Source of the DNA: Ptychodera flava | Taxonomy: Eukaryota > Hemichordata > Enteropneusta > Ptychoderidae | DNA: 64,000 nucleotides | Direction of reading: 5' to 3' | Assembly: GCF_041260155.1 (NCBI RefSeq) | Contig: NC_091942.1 | Location: 10,805,001-10,869,000 of the forward strand | Shown here: positions 34,021 to 47,059 of the stretch, piece by piece | How the letters are laid out: each line of letters begins with the position of its first letter | Position numbering within the stretch: the first letter of the stretch is position 1 | The notes under the pieces: model-generated | What the model saw: the letters and a program-made list of their open reading frames with translations, nothing else | Told to the model about the DNA's origin: nothing | The model's database searches: none | Program-made: the position numbers and the translations under genes

Positions 34021-36435
34021 GATTGCATGGTGACATCAGTGGCCGCGAACCTTTCCACCTGACTTGCACACTGGTGTGAACAACTTTCCATTAATATTGA
34101 TGCTGGAGGCTTCGGGGATTTATCGATTGCCTTTCAATGAGATACTTACTGAAGAATTGGGGTTGCTATTTCACCAGGCAGCCACCATTTACTTCTTTTG
34201 AAATTCAAGCTGAGATTTCCAGGGTCTCATTTCTAAACTCTGACTTCTCGTCAGTAATTTCGGAACTCTAAGATCGATCCACTGCATTCCACTACAAGGC
34301 TTTGAAAAGTGATCTCATTTCTGAACCTCTAGTCATTTTCGCGTGAAGAATTGTTTTTGAAAACAAACTTATACCATGAAGTAAGTCAGTACTATGAATA
34401 TGATAGAGAAGAAATATGAAGTCGGCAGTGATACATAACCGTAAAAAATATTTGCACCCTTCGAAGTGACTTCATGGTCAATGCTGCTTAAAAGTTGCCC
34501 TGCTACTTAAATTGTTGAACCGTTACTGCTGATAAAACTATCGCGATAAGTAATTGGAAATTAAGTAGAACATGCTCAAATATTCTAAATCATCTGTGGG
34601 TTCGTTTTGAAATAATAATTAAACTTATTGCTGTCTCGCTTTCTTGAAAATCGAAAGTTGAACTTGTTTGCACATTCAGCAATTGCTGAGCATGGCCGCT
34701 ATTATCGGTTGACTTGGCGCAAGTTGCTTCTCTAAACTGTGACCTCTGATTTTTCCCTTATTATCGAAGAGAATGGTAAAAATGTTTAAGTTTCCTCAAG
34801 CTGGATAATCTTTTGAACAAAAAAGTAAAGATCAAGGTGTGTATAAACTGAAGATATTATATATCATTTTATCTGTGGTTTTGAAAAGCATCTGTTAGCT
34901 AACTGACGACTGACCTTCGGTCGTCAGTTCACCATACTCGGGTCAGCAGATGGGTTATGATGAGCAGGCCTAATATATCCCACAGATGGTCTTACTACGT
35001 TGCAGTGTTCACATATACGAGTTCAGAGAGATGTTAAATTGGCATTTTTAATTCCTTTTTTTTTTGCAAAATATCTACGATGAATTCTTGAAATTTTAAC
35101 CGCGCCAAGAAACTAAAACATTCCATAGACGGCAATGGTGAATACCGGTATATTTGATTTTAAAATTGACCTTCGTACCGAGATGAGGTCAAGCTAGGGG
35201 GGAGGTTAAATCAAGTTGACGTAATGCAATTTAAGCTAAGTGCCAGTGGTCTACTGCAGTGGATGAAAGAATGTAATGTGGGAGTCCACATAGGGGCATT
35301 TCTTTTCGTTGTTCATCGATTTGAGGAACTGCAAAAGCCAGTTTTTGAATTAATAGAAATCCGTCGGATGGCAAGAGAAAAGTCATTCACCTGGAGTGTC
35401 AAAAGTGAGGGAAACGTGAAAAACTTTAAATAAGAAGTTGGTTATTGCCGAGGCCTGATTCACACTGTCGTACTGGAGATATATAAACAATGCATCCTGC
35501 GAAAAGCGACGACAACATCCAACGATTCTCGAAAATCAAAGTAGCCAGAGATCAACGTAATAAGCCATACGGTACTTCATTTGGACATCAGTGATAATAA
35601 ATGTTTGACTACAGTCCCGTAACTATGTGTCTTTTACCTTCGTCAGTGTGTGAGCCAGTGTTTACTTTAACTATTATGGATATTATGAAGCAGACCGCCA
35701 CGTATAGACGTAGTTATGTATGTGGTTCGAACGAACTGGTACGCACAGGTGAGGTTTCGGAATATTGTCGGGATCATTAAATGGAAGAAATGCCAACAGA
35801 ATTAATACAAATTGGTATTTACCAAATTTAAGACAAATCATTGATGTTTATCGTGATGGCAAGTCGATGTAGCATCGGACAATCGCGGCAATTCACTGTC
35901 ACGTTTTCCAACCAACATATTTCCAATTCAACACGCCACTCTATATGTCAAAATCGACTGTATTTCTGGGGTTCCAAATCACACTACGACACCCAGGGGA
36001 TGATGAGCTACAAAAAACTGCAGTGCTAGCATCAAGTTTCACATTCTGGGTCCCTAGAATACAAATTATGACACAACCTTGCCTTAAGGGCATTTCTGAT
36101 AATTATAGTTTCAGTTGACTGGCTCCACTAGTCTATTCGGAACGACAATCGATCAAACATCTGCATATTAATTTAATATACGAAAAGCCATCGGTAATCC
36201 ATAGCCAGACCTATAATGGCGCATAATGGTGATGTACGACTATGAAATGGTTGGATCTCAATTTCATCAATTTTCTTTGACATACTGTCAAACTCAACAG
36301 AATATGTCATAGGAGCTGTGTTCCATGTCAAGTCATATGAGCGTATTCTTACGAGCCACACAAGCTTTTCGCCATTTTTGCCTTCATGCGTAACCGCGCA
36401 CAGAAAAGTCGAGTACCGTAAAAAGGCTGAACGTT
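34021..36435. other. no gene recognised
   Basis: One 10-bp-stem hairpin (AACTGACGAC ... GTCGTCAGTT) at about 34,900-34,928. No exon supported. Confidence 0.35.
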
Positions 36436-36475
<40 letters not shown>

Positions 36476-36550
36476 TGGGTTCTTATATAGCGCACATATC
36501 CACAAGTTCATTGCTCAAGGCGCTTCACAATTACAATATTTTACGACCAT
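36436..36550. repeat. (AAT)n joined to a dispersed TATATAGCGC ... GGCGCTTCACAA module
   Basis: An AAT tract (36,436-36,472) is followed by TTCTTATATAGCGCACAT and CTCAAGGCGCTTCACAA. I recall the same microsatellite-plus-module pairing from other marine invertebrate genomes; the family is not named here. Confidence 0.5.
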
Positions 36551-37149
36551 GTATCGGAGTCGGCAGTGAACGCACACGTTACAGTTCTGAACGACAAAGT
36601 CACATTATCGGTCACGTACGGCTTCCGTTTTTTCCTCTTTCTGCGTCTGATCGATGTGACCAAAAATATTGGCATAATTGTAATTTCAGGGAATACAATG
36701 ACGATTTAACACTATTAATCCTCGAACACAAAGCAATCGATTCACAACGCCAAGTTAATATGTCGGCTGCGATCAAATACAGGCACATAAATCTAAATTA
36801 GAGTACCAGTCCATTATCATCGAAGATTAGGCCAAATGAAAAAATATGTGTTTCCAATAACCCCGCCGACCCTTGGCATATTTAGGGGCCCAAGCCTATT
36901 TCTTCATATTTTCGGAAAAAATCGAGTAGGCCTAAATTCTCTCAATTTTACCGTATTTTATGGGTCTGAACCAACAAAAAATTAAAAGATTCTCAGACCT
37001 AGGACCTACCCTAATTTTCGGAGACATGTTACCAAAAACACATTTTATATGGCCTGAGGGTCGTATGACAAATTTTGACAAGCTTGCAACTTTACCTGAA
37101 AGTGTCCAATACCCCAATGCACATGTCCCCTACTACAGTGCCATGAGTA

Positions 37150-37230
37150 CTTCAAGTGTACACATACATTTACGTAGTTAAATTTATGTGTGCTTGTGCA
37201 CATAAATTTACGTCGTTAAATTTATGTGTC
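37150..37230. repeat. palindromic tandem repeat
   Basis: Two near-copies of CATAAATTTACGT[A/C]GTTAAATTTATG, each itself palindromic, at about 37,158 and 37,200. Confidence 0.6.
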
Positions 37231-40140
37231 GTATTAAGTGTCCCATAATGTACATGCGGCTCGTGTCAAACCGATTTCCGTCTGGACGGACTTGTCATCA
37301 ATTAAAATAAAACCAACGCTGAGTTTCAGATATTTTCAGAAACCGGACAAGCAACAATGGTTGACAACTAACAATCAACAACCGCCATTTTTTTCGACAT
37401 TATACCCACGGGGAAGTCTTGTTATGTCGGCTTGAAAATGGGCTCATTTATGAAATATCCGTCTTGCGTTCAGACAAAACATGTGAAAATATTCCAGTGA
37501 TACAATGTCTGGTATTTTAAACAGATATTATTACAGCAAACACCTTAGAACGCCAACGCCGTTTATTCTAAGCCGTGTGGGGCGGACGGTGTACATCGAA
37601 GTGCAGCTACAAGCAGTATGGTCATCCGGTGGCTGTAAACATATTTCATTGCCTATGCAGTCTGTACCAGATAAATTTCAAAGAATGTTCCAATGGGTTG
37701 GAATCGTCGTCTTTGAGGTTATATATCTCGTTTTAAATCTCGATAACATCGATTTTCGCTATGGAAACCCTTTGCACAGAGTGACTGACTTTCGGGGCTC
37801 AATGTTTCACATGTAAATTTGTCGGTGACTTCACACCTCATTCGTCAATTATGCTTGGCGTGGTCTGCGATGAGTTCAACAGATAAAACACCATTTGTTT
37901 ACTTATTAACCCAGCAGGAACCGCTCTGTATGTGGTACATTAAATAACAGTTCTGTGCCTCGTAGCAACGAATGAGAAAATTTTGCCTTACCAAAGACAA
38001 TTATGTACGATTCTCAATTTGTGTGTGTGTGTTTGTGTGTACCTGCTACTGTTTCTACCGAAGATATCTTGAACTGTAGATGTGAAGTCCACATCTTCAG
38101 TTCATGAAAATGGACTCTGACAAACTTGAAAATGGTCACGTGAAGTACTGTGAATATCAAAGCATATTATGTGTGGTTGCATGTTGTACTCCTATACTGC
38201 ATTTTCGCGTTTTGCCATTGCTTGTAGCGCGTTATGATGTGGTACCCACTTTGTTCATGCTTTCCTATGATAATTTTTTTAGATACACGTTGTCTTGCTC
38301 AGAAAACTCAGCTATTCCACATTTTTGAATGAGCGTTTTGGTCGTGTGCCTGCTGGTTTCTATGGCTTCCTAATCATTTTTTTTTTTTTTTTGGAAATTG
38401 TCAAAATAACAAAGAGGGAAACATTCTAAGTGCCTGACATATTTCGCAGTAAACATATCCAGGAAAAGAATGCTGACACATACAACAACGTTTAGCAATA
38501 TTTCCCGCTAAAACTATAGTTACACTGACAGCGGCTCAACAATGACTGTACAGTTTGAGATTCAGGCTATACGCTATCAGTGGCGGATGGAATGGGGCAC
38601 GTAGTTTTGCCGTTGTTGCTTTTGATATCATTGAGACAATCTAAACAATGATTCGAGGAGACGTAGTAAAGATGTTTTCTTCGCATTTGTATTTATATCT
38701 GGCGATTACGTAAAAATACTTCAGTATCATAATTACAATATTTACATGACATGATGTCATTATATCGCTTATGTTGTGCATTCAACCCTCAAGGCTGCCG
38801 CTGTGGAATTCGACACTTAATCAGGACGACAAGGAATGTCCAAATAATTGTTTCTAACAATGTGCTCTTCTCCTCTAAGTTCTAGCTTCGCCGGCTGACT
38901 CGAAATCGACGGCATCTGCGATTTATGTAACCCACACGATAGCTCGGTCGTATCTGGTTACAACGGGAAGCGGGCGTGAACTCATGAAAATCTTGAGTCC
39001 TTTAGCCACAGTCCGGCGCGTCTCCGGTCACTCCATGCGTCTGTTCCTATGGGCATAGCAAACAGGCAAGAAACGCTCGGCTGGAAGTCAGTCTTTGCAC
39101 TGCCCCCCCCCCCCCCCTCGTGAGGTGAGGAACCAGTAGTCTTTGATATGATTTCGAAGGAAAGCTCGGACTGCCCCCGTATCCGGATCCGACCCCTGAG
39201 GGTTCTGTTGTGAGTTTGCGCTATATAGGCCTACCCCATTACAGCACTAGTGCAAATACAACGGAGTGAAGCCATAGAGAGTTGAAGTACGGGGTATTGG
39301 GTTCTTCTTGTCTACGCTTTGCTTCAGCATATGAGTAATAAATTTTCGCACTGGGTACGTTCTGTCATTCAAAACATTTTACGATTTACAGTGTTTGTAA
39401 GCTTACACGTGGTGGAGAAAAACGCGATCGTTAAAAAGACCCTTTACTGTGCCCCAATGGTCAATATCAGGCCATACATTGACTATATACTGGCACCATT
39501 TGCAAACGACAAGAGTTGAGATTAAAATGTAACGGTTATGGCGTCTCTGGGACGTGTCGTGCGTAAATTTACCTTCTTCGTCGGTGAGCTTTGTCCACTC
39601 TGCTTGCTAATTAGCGAAGCGGCGTACATGCAGTGCTCCTCGCCCGGTTTCAATAGGAAACGACGGCCAACAGAATCCGAACAACCGTGCTTGTATCAGT
39701 CTAGTCACCCTTCCTGCCTTCGAAGAGGAACCTGCGAACAAAAGAACATCTATGTCGACAGTCTAGGACACCGAACCGTTCGCATCTCTTCGTACCGTGA
39801 GCCAAGCCGGTCACGCTATAAACACCACCACACCTTTCAGCCTTTTGGCTGGGGTTGTTATCTAGTGACGTCACTGTTTTGCATCTTCTATTAAAAGACC
39901 CCCTAACTTATTGACCACGGACACCGCGAAATGTAAACACTGGTATCACTACGGGCAATGCTATGTCACATTACAGTCAATACCGTACAAGAACTTATTC
40001 TTCAACTATTTTTGCACAAAATTACCAATTTCGGAAAAAAACAACCCAAAACAAAACAAAACATGTCCATGGAACAGAAAAAAGTTTATTTTGTTGACTG
40101 TTGCTGCCAATATTGTTTCAAGTATTTACGAGCACGAGAT
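37231..40140. other. no gene recognised
   Basis: CpG-richer at 38,880-39,060 and 39,590-39,830, with a C-run at 39,102-39,117. Frames at 37,505-37,816 and 39,538-39,894 show no domain or splice support. Confidence 0.35.
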
Positions 40141-40375
40141 TAGCACTCATAGGTTCGATACGGGCACAAGGCCGATCAGCCTTGATCTAATTGTTATTCG
40201 ACCTTTACCCGATTTCCAGACCGGGACACACAAACCTCAAGATGAGTCAAGAACAACGCGACGCAACAAGCCCGCACGGTGTCCTCTGGCTCTGGAGGTC
40301 ACAAGGTCACCAGCCATTGACTCGGGATTGAACCGACAGCCTTCGTGAACAGACGAGTTCACACATTACCATCGT
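40140..40375 (-). mobile_element. possible tRNA-derived SINE
   Basis: On the minus strand an A-box-like TGGTAATGTGTG (40372-40361) is followed 26 bases later by a B-box-like GGTTCAATCCC (40334-40324). The tail (about 40,140-40,323) is GC-moderate and coding-free. The end and a 3' tail were not identified. Confidence 0.4.
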
Positions 40376-41384
40376 TGCAAAATAATGGAGTACGTCAATG
40401 GGTAGACCATGGAGGTAGCAGAGACCTCCATGGGTAGACTAACCAGACTTCAGATTTGAGAGAGCTACAATATAGCAAACAAACAAACAAATAAATAGAC
40501 ACACAAGGTCACCCCATGAGGATGATGTCAAACCACGTCCAGCGTCATCACGACCATGATAGGGCTTACTACACGGTAAGCCAAAATTACACACAAAACA
40601 ACTAATTTACACAAATAGATATGCGGGTGACATCATTTCTATGGGTCATATTAAAGTCACTAACCGCGTGCGAAAAGGTCGCCATTATTGCTTCGGGGCA
40701 TTGTGTTTTATTTAGAAAATTACAACCTATCGTAATGACTGAATATTTCGAAATGTAATTTGGTTTACAGCTCGTCACAAGATATCTGCATATTATCATG
40801 TTTGTGTGGGAAGCTTTACACTATCGTCTCTCAAGGTCGACATGTGGATAGCAACAGTTTGTATTGTCATAAATTTACACCTATTATAATAATATCTACA
40901 TGTATATGTAATCTCATTTGCTCATTTTTGCGGCATTTGAAGCACAGCAAATACAAATCTACTATGAAGGCGAACATCTGAACTTTGTGCGTTCAAGAAA
41001 GAAGGCAGGAACAACATATGTGACACTTCATTTTAAGGTATTATCAAAGAGGTAATAACCCGTCCCCCTTAATGTGTTCTTTTTATTTTCTTTATTTCGC
41101 GAATGATTAAGCCTGATGTAACAAATCCCCCTCTATTTCCTGTGGATATGGAGGTATCCTTCCTACCCCCCCCCCCAAATGTCCGGCTGACCGCTTCATG
41201 CATCCTTAGTCAAGTCATGGTCCCTCTGTCTCCTCCTACCTCCATGCTCTGACTGAGCACGGTCCCTCCACGGTGAGGGACACGGTCCCTCCACGGTGAG
41301 GGACCGTGCTCTCTGAGGGATCGTGATAAAGTGAACACTGGATGACGCGATGGATCGATTGTCGCCGGATACGTCGACTGATGA
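40376..41384. other. no gene recognised; tandem GGTCCCTCCACGGTGAGGGA near the end
   Basis: Two tandem copies of ACGGTCCCTCCACGGTGAGG at 41,260-41,305, followed by the inverted GAGGGACCGTG, form a strong local foldback. Otherwise featureless. Confidence 0.5.
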
Positions 41385-41885
41385 TTATATGGTTTCCAGA
41401 CGTTTCGGCACCAAGACGTTTCGGCCTCCCGATTTCAGGCCACAAGTCGTTTCGGCACCGCGATCCAAGACGTTTCGGCACTGCTCAGGGCTATCTGAGC
41501 ATCCAAGCACTAACATTCATGTACATGCTTTAATCTTTGTGAGATCATAGTAAGAGACCGTACGAAAAAACTTCATATCATTTTCAAATCTGTGACACAA
41601 GTTTATCGATAGCAATAGCCGCCGACACGGCAAAAGTTTGAAAGCGGTGCCAAAACGGTACGGCAAATGTCACACAAATGCACATAAAAGTACTGGTCAT
41701 AACGCAAAGGTCACGCTTGCGAATATGACTGGTCAGTCAATTACTAAATAGTTTGAAAAAAAATCGAGGGATGCTGAAAGGTCTTGGGTTGCGGTGCCGA
41801 AATGACTTGGGGCCGGAGATTGCGAGGCCGAAACGACTTGGGCCGAAACGACTTGGTGCCGAAACGACCAGTAACCGATTATATC
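41385..41885. mobile_element. foldback element with GTTTCGGC-motif arms
   Basis: The left arm (about 41,385-41,490) has four copies of CGTTTCGGC in AAGACGTTTCGGCAC-type settings. The right arm (about 41,775-41,885) has four inverted copies (GCCGAAACGACTTGG; one degenerate). Outer sequences TTATATGGTTTCCAG and TTATAATCGGTTACTGG also pair. About 500 bp; no clear target duplication. Confidence 0.75.
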
Positions 41886-42504
41886 GTCGCTCACTGGCCA
41901 TGGCCATGATCGCCAACTCGCTGTGTAAGGCCATGCAGGGACCATGGCCCTGACATAAGGCTAACCGGTAAGTTGACCGAAAGTGAGCTACCCTGGCTAG
42001 CAGATTATTGAGGCATTGTTGTGTGTGAAAACTTCAATGGTACAGTCGCACACCTGTTTTATGGAACTTCTATGTGTAATGTATACGTTTCGTTGACGAG
42101 AACTTAGGCCTAGATCATAGATGGTAGGCGATCAACACAAACACGTTTTGGTGCGAACCGTACATTGGAGAACAAGAGACCATGGTACGAACATATGACT
42201 CTAAACACACCATTCGCCACGGCTATATTCGAAGACCGAAACCATAGACCCTCGAGGGTCTATGCCGAAACGTTTCCTTTGTAACACACAGTGACTGGCC
42301 GGTCAGCTGCCCGGCATTTTGGTGAAGGTACTCACCTGGTGAGCGGCTCAGCTCGACGCACGGACGACTTGGAAATAAAGTCCGAAGTTTGTGAAAGAGT
42401 GAAAGCGTCCACTCGTGTACGGTACTAGAGTGTCGTTTGGGAATGGTTTCCTGTGCGTTACACGCTTCCGCCGCTGTGACCTAGCTTGCCGTGACTCAAC
42501 AACT

Positions 42505-42756
42505 ATGGCCGAGGAGTTACTCAATATCGTTGTGTCGTTGGGCGCTCACCGACAAGGTATACAAACATTACGTCATCGGTTCGGCGTTCAACCTATTGTT
42601 CAACCTATTGTTCAACACACCGTGTCCGTGCCACTTCGGCTGCTTAGTGCGCCACCAAATGTGTCTTCACAAACAGCTGACCCTATTACCAAATGCAACA
42701 TCTCTGTCGTGAAGCGACGAAATTATCAGTTCAATAAAAGCAAAGCATCACATTGA
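42505..42756 (+). CDS. doubtful small ORF, 83 aa
   Basis: Starts MAEELLNIVVSLGAHRQG after CpG-rich sequence, contains a duplicated VQPIVQPIVQ from a 12-bp tandem repeat, and AATAAA overlaps its end (42,733). No domain, signal peptide or helix recognised. A donor-like AAGGTATAC (42,553) would make its start a first exon. Could be chance. Confidence 0.2.
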   Translation: MAEELLNIVVSLGAHRQGIQTLRHRFGVQPIVQPIVQHTVSVPLRLLSAPPNVSSQTADPITKCNISVVKRRNYQFNKSKASH

Positions 42757-42994
42757 AGCGGCAGGTGGCAATCACTGGTTCTCGCTTTGGTACTTGCATG
42801 GTCCCTCTATAGCAACCGTGGTGCTTGTCATAACATTGACTGTTACTTGATATTTGACAACTTTTCCGCTTTAATTGTTGTGTCCAGTTAATCTGTTTAT
42901 TAAGACATGAAAGCTAATAAATAAGGCTGGAGCAGATCGTCTCTAATCTCCAGCTTACAACTGTGCTGGTAAGAATCATATAACGGTCGTTGGA

Positions 42995-43064
42995 TCGAAC
43001 ATAGACAGTAGAGGGGGAGACCCCCCTCTATGGATGAGATCCCCCTCTACTGTCTATTGATCGA
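42995..43064. repeat. perfect 18-bp-stem hairpin
   Basis: ATAGACAGTAGAGGGGGA (43001-43018) is exactly inverted at 43040-43057, with partial pairing outside (TCGAACA / TGATCGA) and a GC-rich loop. Confidence 0.85.
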
Positions 43065-44139
43065 ATGACTCGATAATAACATTAATTTTACTACAATACA
43101 TTTTCCAGTTAAGTGTGTGCAAAATCAAATTCGCTTCAGATATTCTTAGTGTTTTTGAATGAAAGTGAGTGTTATATAGCATGGTAAAAATTGCCATTAT
43201 GCGTTCATATGTATCACAGCGTGCGGTCAGCGTACCATGTATCATAGTTCAATGTTTATTACTGAACGATCATTATTTCGACATTTATGTAGATAATTAC
43301 CATATTGATATCCATTGATAAATATTCACTTTCCGAATGTAGGTATCGATTCCGCCATCTTACGCCATTCATGCCATTATCAAACTACACATGTCAACTT
43401 TTCGAAAAACAATATTATGCTTGTCTAACGATTTTTATAACGATGGTGAAGTTAAGAATTCATGGACGCTGTTCTGGATCAATAAATGTCGATCGCGAAC
43501 TGAAGCCTAGCTTTTTGTTCATTATGAACAAAGCTTATAGAAATTGACGTTTGATAAAATTCAAGTTGCATTATTTTTGTTCGGCAACACCAGTCAATTA
43601 TAACAATGGACATGACACATGTAAAGACTGTATTAAATTGACCAGATTAAAATTTTGCATTTCGGAATGAGTGATGGGTTCAAATTCGAAACTGCACTTT
43701 ATACAGAGAAAACATGCCGGAAAAAACATCGAAAGTTCAAGCGAATGACGCTTTCATATCATCATTTTCACAAAGCTCTCGGCAGTTGTGACTGCATACG
43801 AGGACCGGGTGGTTATTCTTCTGGCAAACCCTATACTGATGGCAAACATGTCTTTATGTGCCGTTATCGCAACGGAACAGCGCTCGCTGTTCCAATGATG
43901 CCATTGGCGCTAAATTTAGAGTATTGACTCATGATTTGCCGGAAATTAAATTTTTAAGAAAGAAAATTGTGCTGGTATATTTGTAGGGACAGTTCAGTAT
44001 CTTTGCAGTGTTGTCAATTCATACAAGCCATGCCCAGACGAGAAAATGCAAAGAGGCGATATCTAACACACGGGATTTCGTTTTGTTTTCAGGTTGTATG
44101 CTGCTCGAACTCAAACTGCCGTAAAAAATTCTAACGACT
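43065..44139. other. no gene recognised
   Basis: Frames at 43,305-43,547 and 43,655-43,927 (plus) lack family signal or splice support. Confidence 0.35.
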
Positions 44140-44335
44140 CTCTTTCGAAATCAGCCGCCATCCCTGCGTTAATAAATGCTCGATTTTAATATAAAATATC
44201 AATCATGTGAAAATTATATTTACTACATGACCTTCAAAATGAGCCCGACTAGTCACTGAGTTGTAGACCAAAAATGTATTGTAAAGTTTGAAAGTCCAAA
44301 TATCTATCCCCGAGACGCATTCTACCCTAAATAGA
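44140..44335 (+). repeat. dispersed repeat, copy C (partial)
   Basis: Shares with the ZDHHC4-intron copies GCCGCCATCC, AAAATGAGCCC, and a run from GTAAAGTTTGAAAGTCC through AATATCT.TCCCC to GCATTCTA. Diverged and incomplete. Confidence 0.5.
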
Positions 44336-44770
44336 AAATCCTCAGCTTTAGGGATTGGCCGCTCCCATGAAATTGTGTTTTCTCCGTCGTATACCACAAA
44401 AAATAACAAAACCAGTTCAAACAAACCCCTTTTGTGTATTTGTTGTCGTAATTTGATATTGATGTCATTCATATGGTGATTTCACTAAAGGTCACAATAC
44501 ACGAATTAACACTTTCTCAAATGTCACGAGCCTATATGTGACGACATTTATTGTCTCGGGAGTTGGTAAAGCTACCATTATATCGTATATTGTTAATCGG
44601 GTATGTAAGGTTTGTTACTTGTGTATTCCATCACACAACTGTAAATACCTAGTAATTACATATCTAATGGTACTACGAAGGTGGTAGTTTTGTTTTTGCT
44701 GTTGTTGTTGCTACTGCTGCTATTGTGGTGGTGGTGGTAGTTTGTGGTGGTGGCGTTGGTTGATGATAAC

Positions 44771-44817
44771 GATGATGATGACGACGACGACGATGATGAT
44801 GGTGGCGATGATGATGG

Positions 44818-44878
<61 letters not shown>

Positions 44879-44890
44879 GGTGGTGGCGGC

Positions 44891-44956
<66 letters not shown>

Positions 44957-44962
44957 GGCGGC

Positions 44963-45021
<59 letters not shown>

Positions 45022-45042
45022 CGACGACGACGACGACGATGA
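44771..45042. repeat. (GAT)n/(GGT)n/(GAC)n compound microsatellite
   Basis: About 270 bp of trinucleotide repeat with alternating GAT, GGT and GAC blocks; a GTTGTTGCT and GGT lead-in begins near 44,696. Poly-His, poly-Asp and poly-Met frames are artefacts. Confidence 0.95.
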
Positions 45043-46123
45043 GGGGTCGGATGAGCAGAGGTCATCTTTTGTTGCAATTTATGCATAGTTAACGATACTC
45101 AATTGAATGTGGTCATAGACTCTAAATATTTTAGTGAAATCTGATCGGATTGAGTGTGTAGGATTTGTGAGCTGCTGGGTTTTGTCATTCATCTCTTAAA
45201 CGACAGCGCCCTCTATTACCGTTTCACTTCAATGAAAATGTGAACTCCACAGTGTACAGCAGTTATTTTCATTTGTACATTTTATTTGTGAATACAATGA
45301 TTATCAAAATATCCCAAAAAGTGGGTACCACAAATTTACATAAATAAACGGAAATTGATGTCACCAATACACTTCGACAACCGTCACAACCATAAGACTT
45401 CAACTAGACGTAAGCTACATGGTCACAGGAGAGAATCTCACGATAGGTTACCCCGATTGTTCTGAAGGAAGCTGTCTACAGTCACACAAAAATCACGCAA
45501 CTAATAACACCCACACACTCTCCGATTGTCAAAACATTAACGTGATACTGTACAAATGCACCATTGCGGCTTTTCAAAATGCATGGTACGAAAAGGTGTA
45601 AATAAATTCAATTTTCGGTACAAACGAGAACAGCAAAGCCACTGAAAATACTTCCGTGTTAAATTTTTTATTTGGCTTCTTGTCATCTCTGTGACCGGGG
45701 TAGATCGGCTCGGCAGTGAACGAAATGTGATTTGTGAACGTCGGCGGCGTCCAGTCTGAACGTTCAACTCGAATCACAGCTAGAAATATATAGCGCCCTC
45801 GACGTCCGTCAACCAAAACGAAGTTGGATCCAGAACCCGAGTATCCTTTTATTATACATTTCAGGTCTTTCTGAGTCATCGCACATGTTGTATTTGACAG
45901 GAAATTGTTTGTTTCCCTATCTTTTACTATCTGTAGTCCGTTCTTGTGGTTTATGCACGTCATATGTGCTATGGCGACTGTGTTTGTCTATAGCTGCAAC
46001 AATTGTAGCCACAGTTCCCCCAAGACTGTGTTGTAGCCCTACACGTGCCCAGAAGGTTTCAGTTAAAGATCAGTACCAACAGCCCATCGGGCAGGCCGAA
46101 ATATCAATGTTATCTGTAAAACA
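45043..46123. other. no gene recognised
   Basis: A 129-codon minus-strand frame (45,574-45,963) has no recognisable domain and no splice or signal support, so it was not called. Confidence 0.35.
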
Positions 46124-46360
46124 GTTTTGGTATTACATCACGGTTGAGCCTCGTTTCTGCTCTACAATACTAGGAAATACACTCAACGGGTACGGATCCA
46201 TACTTAAAAAAATCCGTTTCGGGGAGTCCAATATTTTGAAGTACACTTATACCAAATTGGACTGTTATGTTAAGTGTGATCCGTATTCGTTCAATTAATT
46301 TTTAAGTATGGCCTATTGTAGAGCAGAAAGGAATCTCAACCAAGATGAAATAACAAAAAG
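46124..46360. mobile_element. 237-bp foldback MITE
   Basis: Inverted ends share GGTTGAG and TTTCTGCTCTACAATA, then CCATACTTAAAAA and ACGGATC further in; outermost bases pair as TTTTGGTATTACATCA against TTTTTGTTATTTCATC. No target duplication assigned. Confidence 0.75.
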
Positions 46361-47059
46361 ATTCCATCAATGATATTCATATCTCGTATCTCATGATGTA
46401 AATGCGATGTTTCTCAGACCATTAACGCCTAGAAAGCCCAGTGATAGAGCTACACTTCTTGCAGCTTTATTTGCCCCAGATTGTGTTTCTTCGATTCCAC
46501 CAGTGGGCGAAGTCCACGTAAAGGGCTCCGGTCGTTTCCATAGTGATGCCACGCAGTAAAAGGGAATATCACACGCGTATAAACATGTTCAGACGCAGTT
46601 CACAGAGAGTGGCAAGGTTGTGAAATCCACCTGGGTTGACGTCAACAGCACGCATCAGGACAACAGATCACTAACATCGTCATACGTATTATTTAAAACC
46701 CCTGTTTCTCCTCATAGCCAAGTCATTCTTCCTCTGATTAATATCAGAAAAAAGACCATTGAAGTCAGGTAGAAATATGTTTCTTACATAAATTAAAATT
46801 AATCTTCGCCCATTGGAATCCAGTTCAACTTAAACTTCATAATCAGATTTTCCAACCGTTTGACTATGAAAGATTTCGAAGGCGTTTATCTACCATCGAC
46901 AACAAATTACACAGTATTCAACACAAATCATTTTAGAAAATTATTGCAGATTAGACACCGACTTTCAGTCATCGATTCATCAGTAGTATCAGCAAACACT
47001 GGAACGTTTTAGACCACCCTCCTGGTATCACACATTTAAGGAGGGACATCGACGTCACG

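Noticed and set aside
37505-37816. 103-codon plus-strand frame with a hydrophobic segment
   Set aside because: No start context, splice sites or family match that would separate it from background.
39911-40348. 145-codon plus-strand frame
   Set aside because: Overlaps the putative SINE on the other strand and shows no family signal.
44673-45092. Poly-His, poly-Asp and poly-Met frames
   Set aside because: Trinucleotide (GAT/GGT/GAC) repeat artefacts with no non-repeat coding context.
45574-45963. 129-codon minus-strand frame
   Set aside because: No recognisable domain, signal peptide or splice support, and mixed codon bias; not distinguishable from chance.
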